A stretch of DNA of 64,000 nucleotides from Lautropia sp. SCN 69-89 (lineage in GTDB: Bacteria; Pseudomonadota; Gammaproteobacteria; Burkholderiales; Burkholderiaceae_E), in NCBI GenBank assembly GCA_001724855.1, contig MEED01000023.1, positions 1-64,000 on the forward strand, in the 5' to 3' direction. Under the pieces are notes generated by a model that saw only the letters and a program-made list of their open reading frames with translations, made no database searches and was not told the origin of the DNA. The translations under genes and the position numbers were made by a program. Shown piece by piece: positions 40,493 through 50,088 of this stretch (positions are counted from its first letter, which is position 1; every line of letters starts with the position of its first letter).

Positions 40493-40837
40493 ATGTCGCT
40501 GATCATCGGATGGGCGATCAACGCGGCGAGCCTGCTGCTGCTCGCCTGGCTCATGCCGGCGGTGACGGTGGCCGGCTTCGGCACCGCACTGGTCGCCGCG
40601 CTGGTGCTCGGACTGCTCAACACGGTGATCCGCCCCGTATTGCTGGTGCTCACGCTGCCGGTGAACCTGCTCACCCTCGGGCTGTTCACCTTCGTGATCA
40701 ATGGTTTCCTGTTCTGGCTCGCGGCGCGCTTCCTCGAAGGCTTCGAGGTGCGCAGCTTCGGCTGGGCGGTGCTCGCGGCGATCGTCTACAGCCTGATCAG
40801 CTGGACGGTGAGCGCGCTGCTGCCCCGGGGTCGCTGA
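40493..40837 (+). CDS. small four-helix membrane protein (phage-holin-family IV / DUF360-like)
   Basis: 114 residues, almost entirely hydrophobic with four membrane segments. GLLNTVIRPVLLVLTLPVNLLTLGLFTFVIN spans the typical NxxIRPxLxxLxLP signature. Such proteins are common and not tied to phages despite the family name. No phage genes are nearby. Its end overlaps the convergent lipoprotein gene by 41 bp. Confidence 0.86.
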   Translation: MSLIIGWAINAASLLLLAWLMPAVTVAGFGTALVAALVLGLLNTVIRPVLLVLTLPVNLLTLGLFTFVINGFLFWLAARFLEGFEVRSFGWAVLAAIVYSLISWTVSALLPRGR

Positions 40838-41498
40838 CCGCCGCGGCCGGCCGCGCCTGCGCGACCACCCAGTCCTGCACCTCGTCGAGCAGGCGCCCCA
40901 GCGCCTGCCCGAACGCAGCCACGGCCTGAGCAGCCGACTCGCTCGCCAGCGGCTCGACCTGCGCGAAGCGGCGGCGGGCGATCGTGCGCAGTGCCGCGCG
41001 GTCGGTGAGCTCGGCCACCAGTTCGATGCGCGCCACGCCCGGCGGCACCTGGTCGTCGTGATAGAGCTGCTCGAGCTGAAGCTCCAGCAGCCAGTCGCCG
41101 CGCACCGGCGCGGTCGCGGCCGCGACGTCGGCAAAGGCGCCGCTCGCCGTGAGCCGCCGCCCGAGCAGACGCGCGATTCGCGCCGCCGGCCGCTCGGTCC
41201 AGCTGGCGAACTGGTAACTGGCACGGGCGCCGGGCGCGCGGCTGTACGCGATCGCGGTGCTGTCGAGAAACGCGTTGGCCGCGACGCCGTCGATGAGCAG
41301 CGTGCGTGTTCGAGCGCTCGCGCTGGCGGCCGCATCTGCGCCGTGCCCGTCCACGCGCGGCCCCCCCGCTCCCGGGTCGTCGAGCTCGTAGTACAGATGC
41401 GCGGGCGCCTGGCCCGGCCCGATGCAGCCGGACAGTGCCGTGGCAAGCGGCGCCGCGCCGAGCACACCCAGCAAGCGCCTGCGCACCGCCGCCTTCAT
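40797..41498 (-). CDS. ABC-type transport auxiliary lipoprotein (PqiC/MlaB-side component)
   Basis: 233 residues from ATG 41498. A lipoprotein signal with lipobox ALSGC is followed by a domain resembling the PqiC family (YYELDD, LLIDGVAANAFLDSTAIAY, DWLLELQLEQLYHD). Such proteins link inner-membrane MCE transporters with the outer membrane. The start overlaps the MCE gene stop by 4 nt, and it is the last gene of the Mla-like operon. Confidence 0.83.
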   Translation of the reverse strand: MKAAVRRRLLGVLGAAPLATALSGCIGPGQAPAHLYYELDDPGAGGPRVDGHGADAAASASARTRTLLIDGVAANAFLDSTAIAYSRAPGARASYQFASWTERPAARIARLLGRRLTASGAFADVAAATAPVRGDWLLELQLEQLYHDDQVPPGVARIELVAELTDRAALRTIARRRFAQVEPLASESAAQAVAAFGQALGRLLDEVQDWVVAQARPAAAVSDPGAAARSPSS

Positions 41499-42463
41499 TG
41501 CGGCTTCTCCCCGGGGCCGAGTTGCGCCGGCGAAGGCCCGAGCAGCGCAGCGCGCGGATCGCGCAGCCGTTCGGCCGCGCGCGACAGCTGTTCGGCGCCG
41601 TGCCGCAACTCGCGCGCGGTGGCCCGCAATTCGAGGGCGCCGGCATCGGCGGTGGCATCGAGCCGCTGCGCGATCGCCGCAGATTCGCGCTCGAGCGCCT
41701 TCGCGGCCGCCGAGAGATCGGCGAGCGTCGCCTGGGCCTGCCGGCCCAGCGGCTGCATCTCGCGCAACAGCGCGCTGCCGTCGCCGGCCACCTGCCCGAT
41801 CGACGCGGCAATGTCGCGGCTCGAGCGCTGCATCGCCAGCGCCGTCTCGCGTATACCGTCGGCAGCGAGGTCGAGCCGATGCAGCCGCTCGTCGAGCCCG
41901 TTGGCCAGTTCGCGCACCGCCGCAACCGCCTCGACCAGCGTCTTGCGGTTTTCCGCGTTCAGCAACTGCTCGAGGTTCGCCAGCGCTCCCTCGCCGGTCA
42001 CCGCGAGCCGGCTGAGCGCGCCGGTGATCTGCTCGAGGCCCGAGGTTCCCTCGGGAATCACCGGATAGCGCTCTCCCGGCGGCACCTCGACCAGCTCGGG
42101 GCCGGGCGTGCCCGGCGTGACCAGGTCGATGCGCGCCAGGCCGGTGACCAGGTTGCGCGAGATCACCGCTTCGGTGTTGCGGCTCACCGGCGTCTGGCGG
42201 TCGACGCGCACGACGACCTCGACGCGGTTGATGTTGTCGCGCGAGATCGAGTATTCCTGCACGCGGCCGACCTTCACGCCGCGCATGTTGACGTCGCTGC
42301 CGAGCTGCAGGCCGTCGAGCGACTGCTTCTCGAAGTGGATCGCGTAGAAGCGGTAGCCCGCCGCCCCGCCCTCGCGCGCGAGCCACACGTAGGCGATGCT
42401 GACAGCCGCGACCAGGGCCAGCACGACCGCGCCCACCAGCGTGTACCGGGCTTCAGGCTCCAT
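41495..42463 (-). CDS. MCE-domain substrate-binding protein (MlaD-like)
   Basis: 322 residues. One N-terminal membrane helix (residues 8-28) anchors a MCE domain (about 40-120) with LQLGSDVNMRGVKVGRV and VISRNLVTGLARIDL. A long helical tail (130-300) follows, longer than E. coli MlaD and closer to the PqiB/YebT style of tether. It would bind phospholipid or another hydrophobic substrate in the periplasm. It overlaps its neighbours on both sides. Confidence 0.9.
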   Translation of the reverse strand: MEPEARYTLVGAVVLALVAAVSIAYVWLAREGGAAGYRFYAIHFEKQSLDGLQLGSDVNMRGVKVGRVQEYSISRDNINRVEVVVRVDRQTPVSRNTEAVISRNLVTGLARIDLVTPGTPGPELVEVPPGERYPVIPEGTSGLEQITGALSRLAVTGEGALANLEQLLNAENRKTLVEAVAAVRELANGLDERLHRLDLAADGIRETALAMQRSSRDIAASIGQVAGDGSALLREMQPLGRQAQATLADLSAAAKALERESAAIAQRLDATADAGALELRATARELRHGAEQLSRAAERLRDPRAALLGPSPAQLGPGEKPQ

Positions 42464-43223
42464 TGGACGATGCCTCCGCGAGCATTCTACGGCCCTCGAA
42501 ATACGAGCGTATCCACGGATCGGGACTCGCGGCCACCTGCTCGAGCGTGCCGTCGGCCACCACCCGCCCCTGCCCGAGCACGACGACGCGCTGCGCGATC
42601 GAGGCGAGCGTATCGAGATCGTGCGTCACCAGCAGCACGGTGATTCCGAGATCGCGGCACAGCGATGCGAGCAGCGCGTCGAAAGCGCGTGCGGTGATCG
42701 GGTCCAGCCCCGCGGTCGGCTCGTCAAGGAACAGCACCTCGGGCTCGAGCGCGAGCGCGCGGGCGATCGCCGCTCGCTTGCGCATGCCGCCGGAGAGCTC
42801 GCTGGGCCGCTTCGTGCCTGTCTGCGGCGCCAGCCCGGCCATCGACAGCCGCAGGTCGACCAGTGGAGCGACGAGATGGGCGGGAATGCCGCCGTGCTCG
42901 AGCATCGGCGTGGCGACGTTGCCGGCCACGGTCAGCGACGAGAACAGCGCGCCGTCCTGGAACATCACCCCGATCCGGCGCCGCAGCGCGGTCAGCTCGC
43001 GCGCCGACGCTGCCCAGACGTCGATGCCGAGCAGCCGGATCCGGCCCGTGTCCGGTCGCTGCAGCCCGATGATCTCGCGCAACAGCACCGACTTGCCGCT
43101 GCCGCTGCCGCCGACGAGCGCGACCAGTTCGCCACGCCCGATCCGCAGGTCGACGCCATCGTGCACCCGCTGCGCCCCGAAGCGCGTGTGCACCGACTCG
43201 ATCTCGATGACCGGTTCGCTCAA
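42453..43223 (-). CDS. ABC transporter ATPase (MlaF-like)
   Basis: 256 residues. Walker A GGSGSGKS, Q-loop FQDGALFSSLTV, signature LSGGMRKR and Walker B VLFLDEPTAGLDP are intact, with the H-loop VTHDLDTL. The start is most likely TTG 43223, which overlaps the permease stop (TTGA). It drives the MCE-type lipid transporter. Confidence 0.92.
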   Translation of the reverse strand: MSEPVIEIESVHTRFGAQRVHDGVDLRIGRGELVALVGGSGSGKSVLLREIIGLQRPDTGRIRLLGIDVWAASARELTALRRRIGVMFQDGALFSSLTVAGNVATPMLEHGGIPAHLVAPLVDLRLSMAGLAPQTGTKRPSELSGGMRKRAAIARALALEPEVLFLDEPTAGLDPITARAFDALLASLCRDLGITVLLVTHDLDTLASIAQRVVVLGQGRVVADGTLEQVAASPDPWIRSYFEGRRMLAEASSNGA

Positions 43224-44356
43224 AGCCCGAGCTCCTGCAGGATCACCGCGAACAGCGCATCGAGCAGGATCACCGCGACGATGCCCTGCACGACCGTGGA
43301 CGTGGTGTTGATGCCGATCGACCGGGTGTCGCGGCTCACCGACAGGCCCATGCGGCAGCCGATCACCGCGATGAACAGCGCGAACACCGGCGCCTTGGAC
43401 AGCCCGATGACGAAATGGCGTGGCGCGAGCGCGTCGTGCAGGCGGCCCACGAAGGTGGACGGCGTGATGTCGAGCATGCGCTCGGCAATGACCATCGCGC
43501 CCAGCGAGCCCATCACGTCGCCCACGAACACCAGCAGCGGCAGCGAGATCACCAGCGCCAGCACGCGCGGCACCACCAGCACCTGCTCGGCCGACAGCCC
43601 GAGCGCGCGGATCGCGTCGATCTCCTCGGTAAGCTTCATCGTGCCCAGCTGCGCGGTGAACGCGGCGCCCGAGCGGCCGGCAACGATGGTGGCCACGATC
43701 AGCGGCGAGAACTCGCGCGTCAGGCCCAGTGCCACGCCGTCGACGACGAAGATGTTCGCACCGTACTTCTCGGCCTGCAGGCCGAGCAGGTAGGCGATCA
43801 CGAGACCGATCAGGAAGCTCACCAGCGCGACCACCGGGATCGCCGTCACGCACACCTGCGCAAGTTGCGCGGACAGTTCCCGGCCACGCAGGACGGCCGG
43901 TCGTGCGGCCACGCGAGCCAGCTCGACGATTACCCGGCCGAGGAAGTCGAGGTGGCCGTGCAGCAGCGCGGACAGCTGCAGGCTCGACGCACCGAGTTGC
44001 CCGAGGGCGCCGCGGCGGCGCTGCGGGGCGGCTGGCTGCAATTCGGGCAGCCGCTGCCGCACGAGTTCGACGATGCGCGCCTGCGCGCCGCCGAAGCCGC
44101 GCAGGACGACCTCCGCGGCCGGCACGCCTGCCTGCGCCAGATGGCGCCAGAACAGCAGGGCTGCCGCGGTGTCGATCTCGACGAGACCTGAGCCGTCGAT
44201 CGCGACCGGACGGCGCCAGCCGTCGGCCGCGGCCGGCAACGCGCGCAAGGCCGCATCGAGTTCGGCAAGACGCGCCAGCCGCCAGCTGCCGGCCAGCCGA
44301 AGCACGCTGCCTTCGGCACCGTACTCGAGCAGACAGCTGGCGTCGGCGGGGTTCAT
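43220..44356 (-). CDS. MlaE-type permease with N-terminal STAS domain
   Basis: 378 residues. A STAS-like domain occupies roughly the first 110 residues (EGSVLRLAGSWRLARLAELDAAL, VAIDGSGLVEIDTAAALLFW). The MlaE permease follows, with EFSPLIVATIVAGRSGAAFTAQLGTMKLTEEIDAIRALG spread through its core. In E. coli the STAS protein MlaB is separate; here it is fused to the permease. First gene of the operon permease-ATPase-MCE-lipoprotein, divergent from the cyclo-ligase gene. Confidence 0.92.
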   Translation of the reverse strand: MNPADASCLLEYGAEGSVLRLAGSWRLARLAELDAALRALPAAADGWRRPVAIDGSGLVEIDTAAALLFWRHLAQAGVPAAEVVLRGFGGAQARIVELVRQRLPELQPAAPQRRRGALGQLGASSLQLSALLHGHLDFLGRVIVELARVAARPAVLRGRELSAQLAQVCVTAIPVVALVSFLIGLVIAYLLGLQAEKYGANIFVVDGVALGLTREFSPLIVATIVAGRSGAAFTAQLGTMKLTEEIDAIRALGLSAEQVLVVPRVLALVISLPLLVFVGDVMGSLGAMVIAERMLDITPSTFVGRLHDALAPRHFVIGLSKAPVFALFIAVIGCRMGLSVSRDTRSIGINTTSTVVQGIVAVILLDALFAVILQELGL

Positions 44357-44427
44357 CGCGAAGGCAACCGGAGCGGCGCGGTGGGGCCGTAGCGGGTCTC
44401 GTCAGCCTGCGACACTAACATAGGGGC

Positions 44428-45069
44428 ATGAGCGACGAGACAGCCGCCATTCCCGCCTGGGCGTCGTGGCGCCGGGTCGAGCGCAGCCGGCTGATCGCGG
44501 CGCGCCTGGCCATGCCGGCCCAGGCGCGGCGCGAAGGCGCGCGCCTGATCTGCGCGGCGCTCGACCGCCTGCTGCCCGAGCCCGGCGGACTGGTCGTCGC
44601 GGTCTACTGGCCGATTCGCGGCGAACCCGACCTGCGAGAGTGGGTCGCGTCGATCCGCAGCCGCGGCGCGCGTTGCGCGCTGCCGGTCGTCGCCGCCCGC
44701 AGCGCGCCGCTGGTGTTTCGCGAATGGCGCCCCGAGGCGCGCCTCGTTCCCGGCGTCTGGAACATTCCGGAGCCGGCCGACGGCGAAGCGCTCGCGCCGC
44801 AAGTGGTGATCGCTCCGCTGGTCGGCCACGACCACCGCGGTTATCGCCTCGGCTACGGGGGTGGCTACTACGACCGCACCCTTGCGGCCTGCCCTGCGCG
44901 CCCCTTTGCCATCGGGGTCGGCTACCGCGCTGCAGCGCTCGCCGGCTTCGAGCCGCAGCCGCACGACATCCCGATGGACGCGATCGTCGATGAGCAAGGA
45001 GCGACCCTTCGCCCCGGTCTTCGTCCCACCGCTCTGCCCACTTTTGTGATGGGACCCGAAAAGCCTTGA
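44428..45069 (+). CDS. 5-formyltetrahydrofolate cyclo-ligase
   Basis: 213 residues. The family signature GYRLGYGGGYYDRTL is intact, with an ATP-binding basic segment near the N-terminus (RSRLIAARLAM) and VAPQVVIAPLVG-like region before it. It converts 5-formyl-THF into 5,10-methenyl-THF, rescuing a folate dead end. It begins a plus-strand run with the methyltransferase-like and MetF-like genes, linking the whole segment to one-carbon metabolism. Confidence 0.92.
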   Translation: MSDETAAIPAWASWRRVERSRLIAARLAMPAQARREGARLICAALDRLLPEPGGLVVAVYWPIRGEPDLREWVASIRSRGARCALPVVAARSAPLVFREWRPEARLVPGVWNIPEPADGEALAPQVVIAPLVGHDHRGYRLGYGGGYYDRTLAACPARPFAIGVGYRAAALAGFEPQPHDIPMDAIVDEQGATLRPGLRPTALPTFVMGPEKP

Positions 45070-45132
45070 CATCCCACTGGCGATCCACTGAAATCGACCG
45101 GGGACAAGCAACGGGCTGGGACGGGTGCGCAG

Positions 45133-46533
45133 GTGGAGGCCGACACGCTGCTGCGCGAAATCGTCGAATACTGCCGCAAGGCGGGCGTCGCCGAGTCGAC
45201 GTTCGGGCGATTCGCGGTCAATGACGGCAAGTTCGTCAACCGCCTGCGCGACGGCGGACGAATCACCACGGCCACCGCCGAGCGCGTACGCCGGTTCATC
45301 GCCAACGACGCGCGCGCCGGCGCGCGCAACGGCCGGGGGTTCCTGATCGACGCGCCACCCGGCGCACCCCTGCCGATGCCCCGGATCGACCCGCAGGAAC
45401 CGCCCGCGCACGTCGACCGCAATTTCCGCTTCTTCGACAACCGGCAGAAGTACCAGCTCTTCGTCAGCACCTGCTCGGAGAAGGCGGTGGTGGCGCAGCG
45501 CGTGGCGATGGAGCTGGTCAACATCCACCCGACGCCGCCGGCGGTGCGCATCTTCGACGCCGGCTTCGGCGACGGTACGGTGCTGCTGCGCGTGATGCGC
45601 GCGATGCACAAGCGCTTCGCGACGATGCCGTTCTACATCGTCGGCAAGGAAATCAGCGTCGAGCACGTGCGGCTCACGCTCGAGAAGATGGCCGACCGCT
45701 TCTTCGAGCATCCGGCCACGGTGCTCGTGCTCACCAACCTGAACTACACCGAAGCGCCGTCGCTGGCGCCGGCCTCGATGGCCGCGGCCACCTCGCTCGT
45801 CTGGCACGAGGTCGCGCTCACCGGCGCCACCTCGCACGACTTCGAGGAGCAGATCGCCGCGCTCGGACCGTTCCTCGCCGAGAACTGGCGCGTGAACATC
45901 GACCCGGCCACCGGCAACCCGGTCTACGCGCGGCCGACGGTGCTGGTGCTGTATCGCGACGATCACCGCTTCCTGCTCGAATCGGTGATCCCGAAGCGCG
46001 GCGGCAGCGAGGCCGGCTACGACCTGGTCATCGCGTCGCAGCCGTACCGCGCACGCGCCGACCTGCGCTTCAAGGCCTCGCGCGTGATCGCACCGCTGGC
46101 GCGCAGCCTGGCTCCGGGCGGGCGGCTGCTGGCGATCCACTCCCGCGGCGACGACCCCGGGCTCGAGATCCTGCAGAAGATGTGGCCCGGCGAGAACCCG
46201 TTCATCCACGATCGCCACCAGATGCTCAAGGCGGTGAAGGAGGCGCTCGGAACGGCGGCGCGCGGCCTGAACTTCAACGCCTATTCCGACGCGCGCTCGC
46301 TGTTCCGCTTCGACATGCACGCGCTGCCCACCGAGCTGTCGGCGTCGATCGGCACCTCGATGCTGTTCGCCGCCTGGAACGCCGCAATCTACGTGGGCCA
46401 GATCGACGACGCTCGGCTCGAGAGCGTGATGGGCGACCGGCGCTACCTCGAGATCACCGGCGAGGTGCTGCACCGCTACAACGGGCTGTGGTTCCAGGAC
46501 GAGTCGTACATCATTTCGCGGCATCGCGACTGA
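45133..46533 (+). CDS. helix-turn-helix / SAM-methyltransferase-like fusion protein (paralogue 1)
   Basis: 466 residues from GTG 45133. Residues 18-58 (VAESTFGRFAVNDGKFVNRL, then ITTATAERVRRFI) look like a small Cro/CI-type helix-turn-helix. A class I methyltransferase-like domain begins with FRFFDNRQKYQLFVSTCSEK and motif I FDAGFGDGTVL at 141-151. It is clearly homologous, across almost the whole domain, to the protein at 52331-53593, which lacks the DNA-binding part. It precedes a short MetF-like gene by 11 bp. Regulator, enzyme or both are possible; the methyl acceptor is unknown. Confidence 0.72.
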   Translation: MEADTLLREIVEYCRKAGVAESTFGRFAVNDGKFVNRLRDGGRITTATAERVRRFIANDARAGARNGRGFLIDAPPGAPLPMPRIDPQEPPAHVDRNFRFFDNRQKYQLFVSTCSEKAVVAQRVAMELVNIHPTPPAVRIFDAGFGDGTVLLRVMRAMHKRFATMPFYIVGKEISVEHVRLTLEKMADRFFEHPATVLVLTNLNYTEAPSLAPASMAAATSLVWHEVALTGATSHDFEEQIAALGPFLAENWRVNIDPATGNPVYARPTVLVLYRDDHRFLLESVIPKRGGSEAGYDLVIASQPYRARADLRFKASRVIAPLARSLAPGGRLLAIHSRGDDPGLEILQKMWPGENPFIHDRHQMLKAVKEALGTAARGLNFNAYSDARSLFRFDMHALPTELSASIGTSMLFAAWNAAIYVGQIDDARLESVMGDRRYLEITGEVLHRYNGLWFQDESYIISRHRD

Positions 46534-46544
46534 AGGGCGCAAGC

Positions 46545-47441
46545 ATGGACCTCGGGCACGCGACGGCAGGCATCGTGCGCCTGGCGCGCAACGCGTCGAT
46601 CGAGACCTCCACGCGCAACGTCGCCGAGGTCAACGGCTACGCGCGGATGCTGCCGCCGGGAAGCGACGTCTACATCACGTTCCTGCCCGGCACGCCGTAC
46701 CACCACATCCTGAGCACGGCGACCCGGCTGCGCCAGGTTGGCCTGAACCCGGTGCCGCACCTGGCGGCGCGGCGCTTCGCCAGCGCGGCCGCGGTGGCCG
46801 ATTTCCTCGCGCGGCTGCGCGACGAGGCCGGCGTGACCCGCGTGCTGCTGGTGGCCGGTGACAGCGACGCCGCGGCCGGCCCCTTCGACTCGAGCCTGCA
46901 GGTGCTCGAGACCGGCGTTTTCGAGGCCTGCGGCATCCGCAGCATCGGCGTGGCCGGCTATCCGGAAGGTCATCGCCGCATCCCGCAGCAGGCGCTCGAC
47001 GACGCGCTCGAGCGCAAGATTCGCTACGCCGAAGCGCACCGCCTCGAACTCTTCGTCGTCTCGCAGTTCTGCTTCGAGCCGCAGCGCGTGCTCGACTGGC
47101 TCGGGCGGTTGCGCGCGCGCGGCGTCACGCTGCCGGTGCGCGTCGGCGTGGCCGGGCCGGCCACCGTACGGACACTGCTCGCGTACGCGCTGCGCTGCGG
47201 AATCGGCGCCTCGATGAAGGCGCTGGGCTCGCAGCCGGTTTCACTGAACCGGATGCTCGCGCGGCACGGTCCGGACGATTTCACGCGCGCCATCGCGCCG
47301 CGCGCGGCAGAACTCGGCGTGACGGGGCTGCACCTCTTTGCCTTCGGCAATTTCGCCGACTGCGCGCAATGGATCCGCGACGCCGCGGCCGGCCGCATCG
47401 GTCCCGAAAAGGACAGCACGGAGTCCGCCGCCCGCGGGTGA
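46545..47441 (+). CDS. short methylenetetrahydrofolate reductase-like protein (paralogue 1)
   Basis: 298 residues from ATG 46545. It keeps the key points of the MetF barrel: a glutamate in ASIETST (equivalent to SFEFFPP of MetF), VAGDSD with the aspartate, GYPEGHRRIP (compare YPEVHPE) and VSQFCFEP (compare QFFFD). It lacks the usual SxEFFPP wording, so it belongs to a divergent MetF branch. Probable FAD enzyme interconverting methylene- and methyl-THF. Its end is 12 bp from the convergent fhs. Confidence 0.82.
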   Translation: MDLGHATAGIVRLARNASIETSTRNVAEVNGYARMLPPGSDVYITFLPGTPYHHILSTATRLRQVGLNPVPHLAARRFASAAAVADFLARLRDEAGVTRVLLVAGDSDAAAGPFDSSLQVLETGVFEACGIRSIGVAGYPEGHRRIPQQALDDALERKIRYAEAHRLELFVVSQFCFEPQRVLDWLGRLRARGVTLPVRVGVAGPATVRTLLAYALRCGIGASMKALGSQPVSLNRMLARHGPDDFTRAIAPRAAELGVTGLHLFAFGNFADCAQWIRDAAAGRIGPEKDSTESAARG

Positions 47442-47453
47442 CGGATCAGGGCT

Positions 47454-49124
47454 TCAGAACAGCCCGACCACCTTGCCGTCGACCAGGTCGATGCCATCGG
47501 CCGACGGCACTTTCGGCAAGCCGGGCATCGTCATGATGTCGCCGCAGACCATCACCACGAAGCCGGCCCCCGCCGCCAGGCGCACCTCGCGGATGTTCAG
47601 CACGTGCCCCTCGGGGGCGCCGCGCAGCTTCGGGTCGGTGGAGAACGAATACTGCGTCTTGGCCACGCACACCGGGAAGCGCCCGTAGCCGTCTTCCTGC
47701 AGCTTGCGGATGCGCGCGCGCACCTTGCTGTCGGCGGTGACCTCGGAGGCGCGATAGACCGTCTTCGCGACCTTTTCGATCTTCTCCCAGAGCGGGTCGT
47801 CGTCTTCGTAGACGAAGGCCGGACGGGCCGGCTTGCCGCACAACGCGACCACCGCGCGCGCGAGATCGGCAGCGCCGCGGCCGCCCTCGGCCCAGTGGTT
47901 CGCGGTGATCGTCTCGATGCCGAGCCTGGCCAGGCGCTCGCGCACCAGCTCCATCTCGTCGGCCGAATCGAAGGCGAAGCGGTTGATCGCGACCACCGCG
48001 GGCAGCCGATAGACGTCGCGCAGGTTCCCGACGTGGCGCTCGAGGTTCGCCATGCCCTTGACGAGCGCCTTCATGTTCTCGTGGCCGAGTTCGCGCGGGT
48101 CGACTCCGCCGTGATACTTGATCGCGCGGATCGTGGCGACGAGCACCGCGGCATCGGGCATCAGGCCGCTGCTGCGGCACTTGATGTCGAGGAACTTCTC
48201 GGCGCCGAGGTCGGCGCCGAAGCCCGCCTCGGTGACCACGTAGTCGGCCAGCTTCAGCGCCGCGCGCGTGGCGATCACCGAGTTGCAGCCGTGCGCGATG
48301 TTGCCGAAGGGGCCGCCGTGGATCAGCGCCGGGTTGTTCTCCAGCGTCTGCACCAGGTTGGGCTTGAGCGCATCCTTCAGCAGCACGGTCATCGCGCCGT
48401 GCGCCTTCAGGTCGCGCGCGCGCACCGGGTGCCCGTCGCGGGTCCATGCGACGACGATCTCGCCCAGCCGCGCCCTCAGGTCGTCGAGCGACGTGGCCAG
48501 GCAGAAGATCGCCATCACTTCGGAAGCGACGACGATGTCGAAGCCGTCCTCGCGCGGGTAGCCGTTCGCAGGGCCGCCGAGCCCCACGACGACCTCGCGC
48601 AGCGCCCGGTCGTTCATGTCGACGACGCGCCGCCACTCGATGCGGCGCGGATCGATGCCGAGCTCGTTGCCGTGCGCGATGTGGTTGTCGATCAGCGCCG
48701 CCAGCAGGTTGTTGGCCAGGCCGATCGCCGAGAAGTCGCCGGTGAAGTGCAGGTTGATGTCCTCCATCGGCACCACCTGCGCGTGGCCCCCGCCGGCCGC
48801 GCCCCCCTTCATGCCGAACACCGGTCCCATCGACGGCTCGCGCAGGCAGATCAGCGCCTTGCGACCGATCCGGTTCAGCGCGTCTCCCAGGCCCACGGTG
48901 GTGGTCGTCTTGCCCTCGCCGGCCGGCGTCGGGCTGATCGCGGTGACCAGCACCAGCTTGCCGTCGGGGCGGTCGCGCAGCGACGCCAGGTAATCGAGCG
49001 AGATCTTCGCCTTGTAGTGACCGTAGGACTCGACGTACTCCTCGGGAATGCCGAGTTTCTCGAGGGCGATGCGCGAGATGCGCTGCATCTTCGCGGCCTG
49101 CGCGATCTGGATGTTCGACGACAC
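47454..49124 (-). CDS. fhs: formate-tetrahydrofolate ligase
   Basis: 556 residues, normal length. The ATP-binding loop is [16 protein letters not shown], followed by [23 protein letters not shown] and [10 protein letters not shown] (quoted in parts), hallmarks of Fhs. It joins formate to THF with ATP, or runs in reverse during methyl oxidation. It ends a minus-strand series starting from the second methyltransferase-like gene and begins 22 bp after metA. Confidence 0.97.
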   Translation of the reverse strand: MSSNIQIAQAAKMQRISRIALEKLGIPEEYVESYGHYKAKISLDYLASLRDRPDGKLVLVTAISPTPAGEGKTTTTVGLGDALNRIGRKALICLREPSMGPVFGMKGGAAGGGHAQVVPMEDINLHFTGDFSAIGLANNLLAALIDNHIAHGNELGIDPRRIEWRRVVDMNDRALREVVVGLGGPANGYPREDGFDIVVASEVMAIFCLATSLDDLRARLGEIVVAWTRDGHPVRARDLKAHGAMTVLLKDALKPNLVQTLENNPALIHGGPFGNIAHGCNSVIATRAALKLADYVVTEAGFGADLGAEKFLDIKCRSSGLMPDAAVLVATIRAIKYHGGVDPRELGHENMKALVKGMANLERHVGNLRDVYRLPAVVAINRFAFDSADEMELVRERLARLGIETITANHWAEGGRGAADLARAVVALCGKPARPAFVYEDDDPLWEKIEKVAKTVYRASEVTADSKVRARIRKLQEDGYGRFPVCVAKTQYSFSTDPKLRGAPEGHVLNIREVRLAAGAGFVVMVCGDIMTMPGLPKVPSADGIDLVDGKVVGLF

Positions 49125-49146
49125 GTTGACTCGGTGACTCGGTGGC

Positions 49147-50088
49147 TCAGAAATCGGTGTGCATGGCGCCCATGGGGATGTCGCCCGGGTGGAACGGCGT
49201 GACCTGGTAGACGTGGTAGTTCAGCCAGTTCGCGAACAGCAGGTTCGCGTGGCCGCGCCAGCGCACCAGCGGCGGGCGCGACGGATCGTCGTCCGGGTAG
49301 TAGTTGCGCGGCACCCGGATCGGCAGGCCCTTCGCGACGTCGCGGTCGTATTCGGCCTTCAGCGTGAGTGGGTCGTATTCGGAGTGGCCGGTGACGAAGA
49401 CGTGCCTGCCGTCCCTGGAGCCCACGAGGTAGACGCCCGCCTCGTCGGATTCGGCGAGGATCTCGACCTCGTCGACCCGCTCGATGTCGGCGCGGCGCAC
49501 CTCGGTGTGCCGCGAGTGCGGCGCGAGGAACACGTCGTCGAAGCCGCGCAGCAGCCTGTCGGTGGGCGCGAGCGTGCGATGCTCGAACACGCCGAACATC
49601 TTCTGTGGCAGCGGATGCTTCGGAATGCCGTAGCGGCGGTACAGCGCCGCCTGCGCGCCCCAGCAGATGTTCAGCGTCGAGGAGACCGCCTCTTCGGCCC
49701 AGTCGATGATCGCCGCGACCTCGGGCCAGTAGTCGACCTCCTCGAACGCCATCTGCTCGACCGGCGCGCCGGTGATCACCAGGCCGTCGAACTTCTGGTG
49801 ACGCACCCGCTCGAAGGTGGTGTAGTGCTCGAGCAGGTGCTCGGCGGCGACGTTCTTCGACTCGTGCGTGGCGGTGTGCAGCAGCGTCACGTCGATCTGC
49901 AGCGCGGTGTTGCCGAGCAGGCGCAGCAGCTGCGTCTCGGTGGCGACCTTCGTCGGCATCAGGTTGAGGATCGCCACGCGCATCGGACGGATGTCCTGGC
50001 GCGCCGCGCGCTCCTCGCCCATCACGAAGACGTTCTCGCGCTCGAGCGTCTCGCGGGCGGGAAGCGTCGACGGGATCCTGACCGGCAT
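49147..50088 (-). CDS. metA: homoserine O-acyltransferase, MetA family (predicted acetyl-CoA specific)
   Basis: 313 residues. The nucleophile is in [11 protein letters not shown] and the catalytic His in TGHSEYD. The substrate-selecting segment reads [19 protein letters not shown], with glutamate where E. coli MetA has glycine (GAPLG). Published work on MetA proteins shows glutamate there gives acetyl-CoA rather than succinyl-CoA use, so this is probably a homoserine O-acetyltransferase. That fits the upstream gene, an O-acetylhomoserine sulfhydrylase. Confidence 0.92.
   Translation of the reverse strand: MPVRIPSTLPARETLERENVFVMGEERAARQDIRPMRVAILNLMPTKVATETQLLRLLGNTALQIDVTLLHTATHESKNVAAEHLLEHYTTFERVRHQKFDGLVITGAPVEQMAFEEVDYWPEVAAIIDWAEEAVSSTLNICWGAQAALYRRYGIPKHPLPQKMFGVFEHRTLAPTDRLLRGFDDVFLAPHSRHTEVRRADIERVDEVEILAESDEAGVYLVGSRDGRHVFVTGHSEYDPLTLKAEYDRDVAKGLPIRVPRNYYPDDDPSRPPLVRWRGHANLLFANWLNYHVYQVTPFHPGDIPMGAMHTDF

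Noticed and set aside
40493-40837. Prophage remnant, from the phage-holin family label
   Set aside because: The family is common in chromosomes and no other phage gene is nearby.
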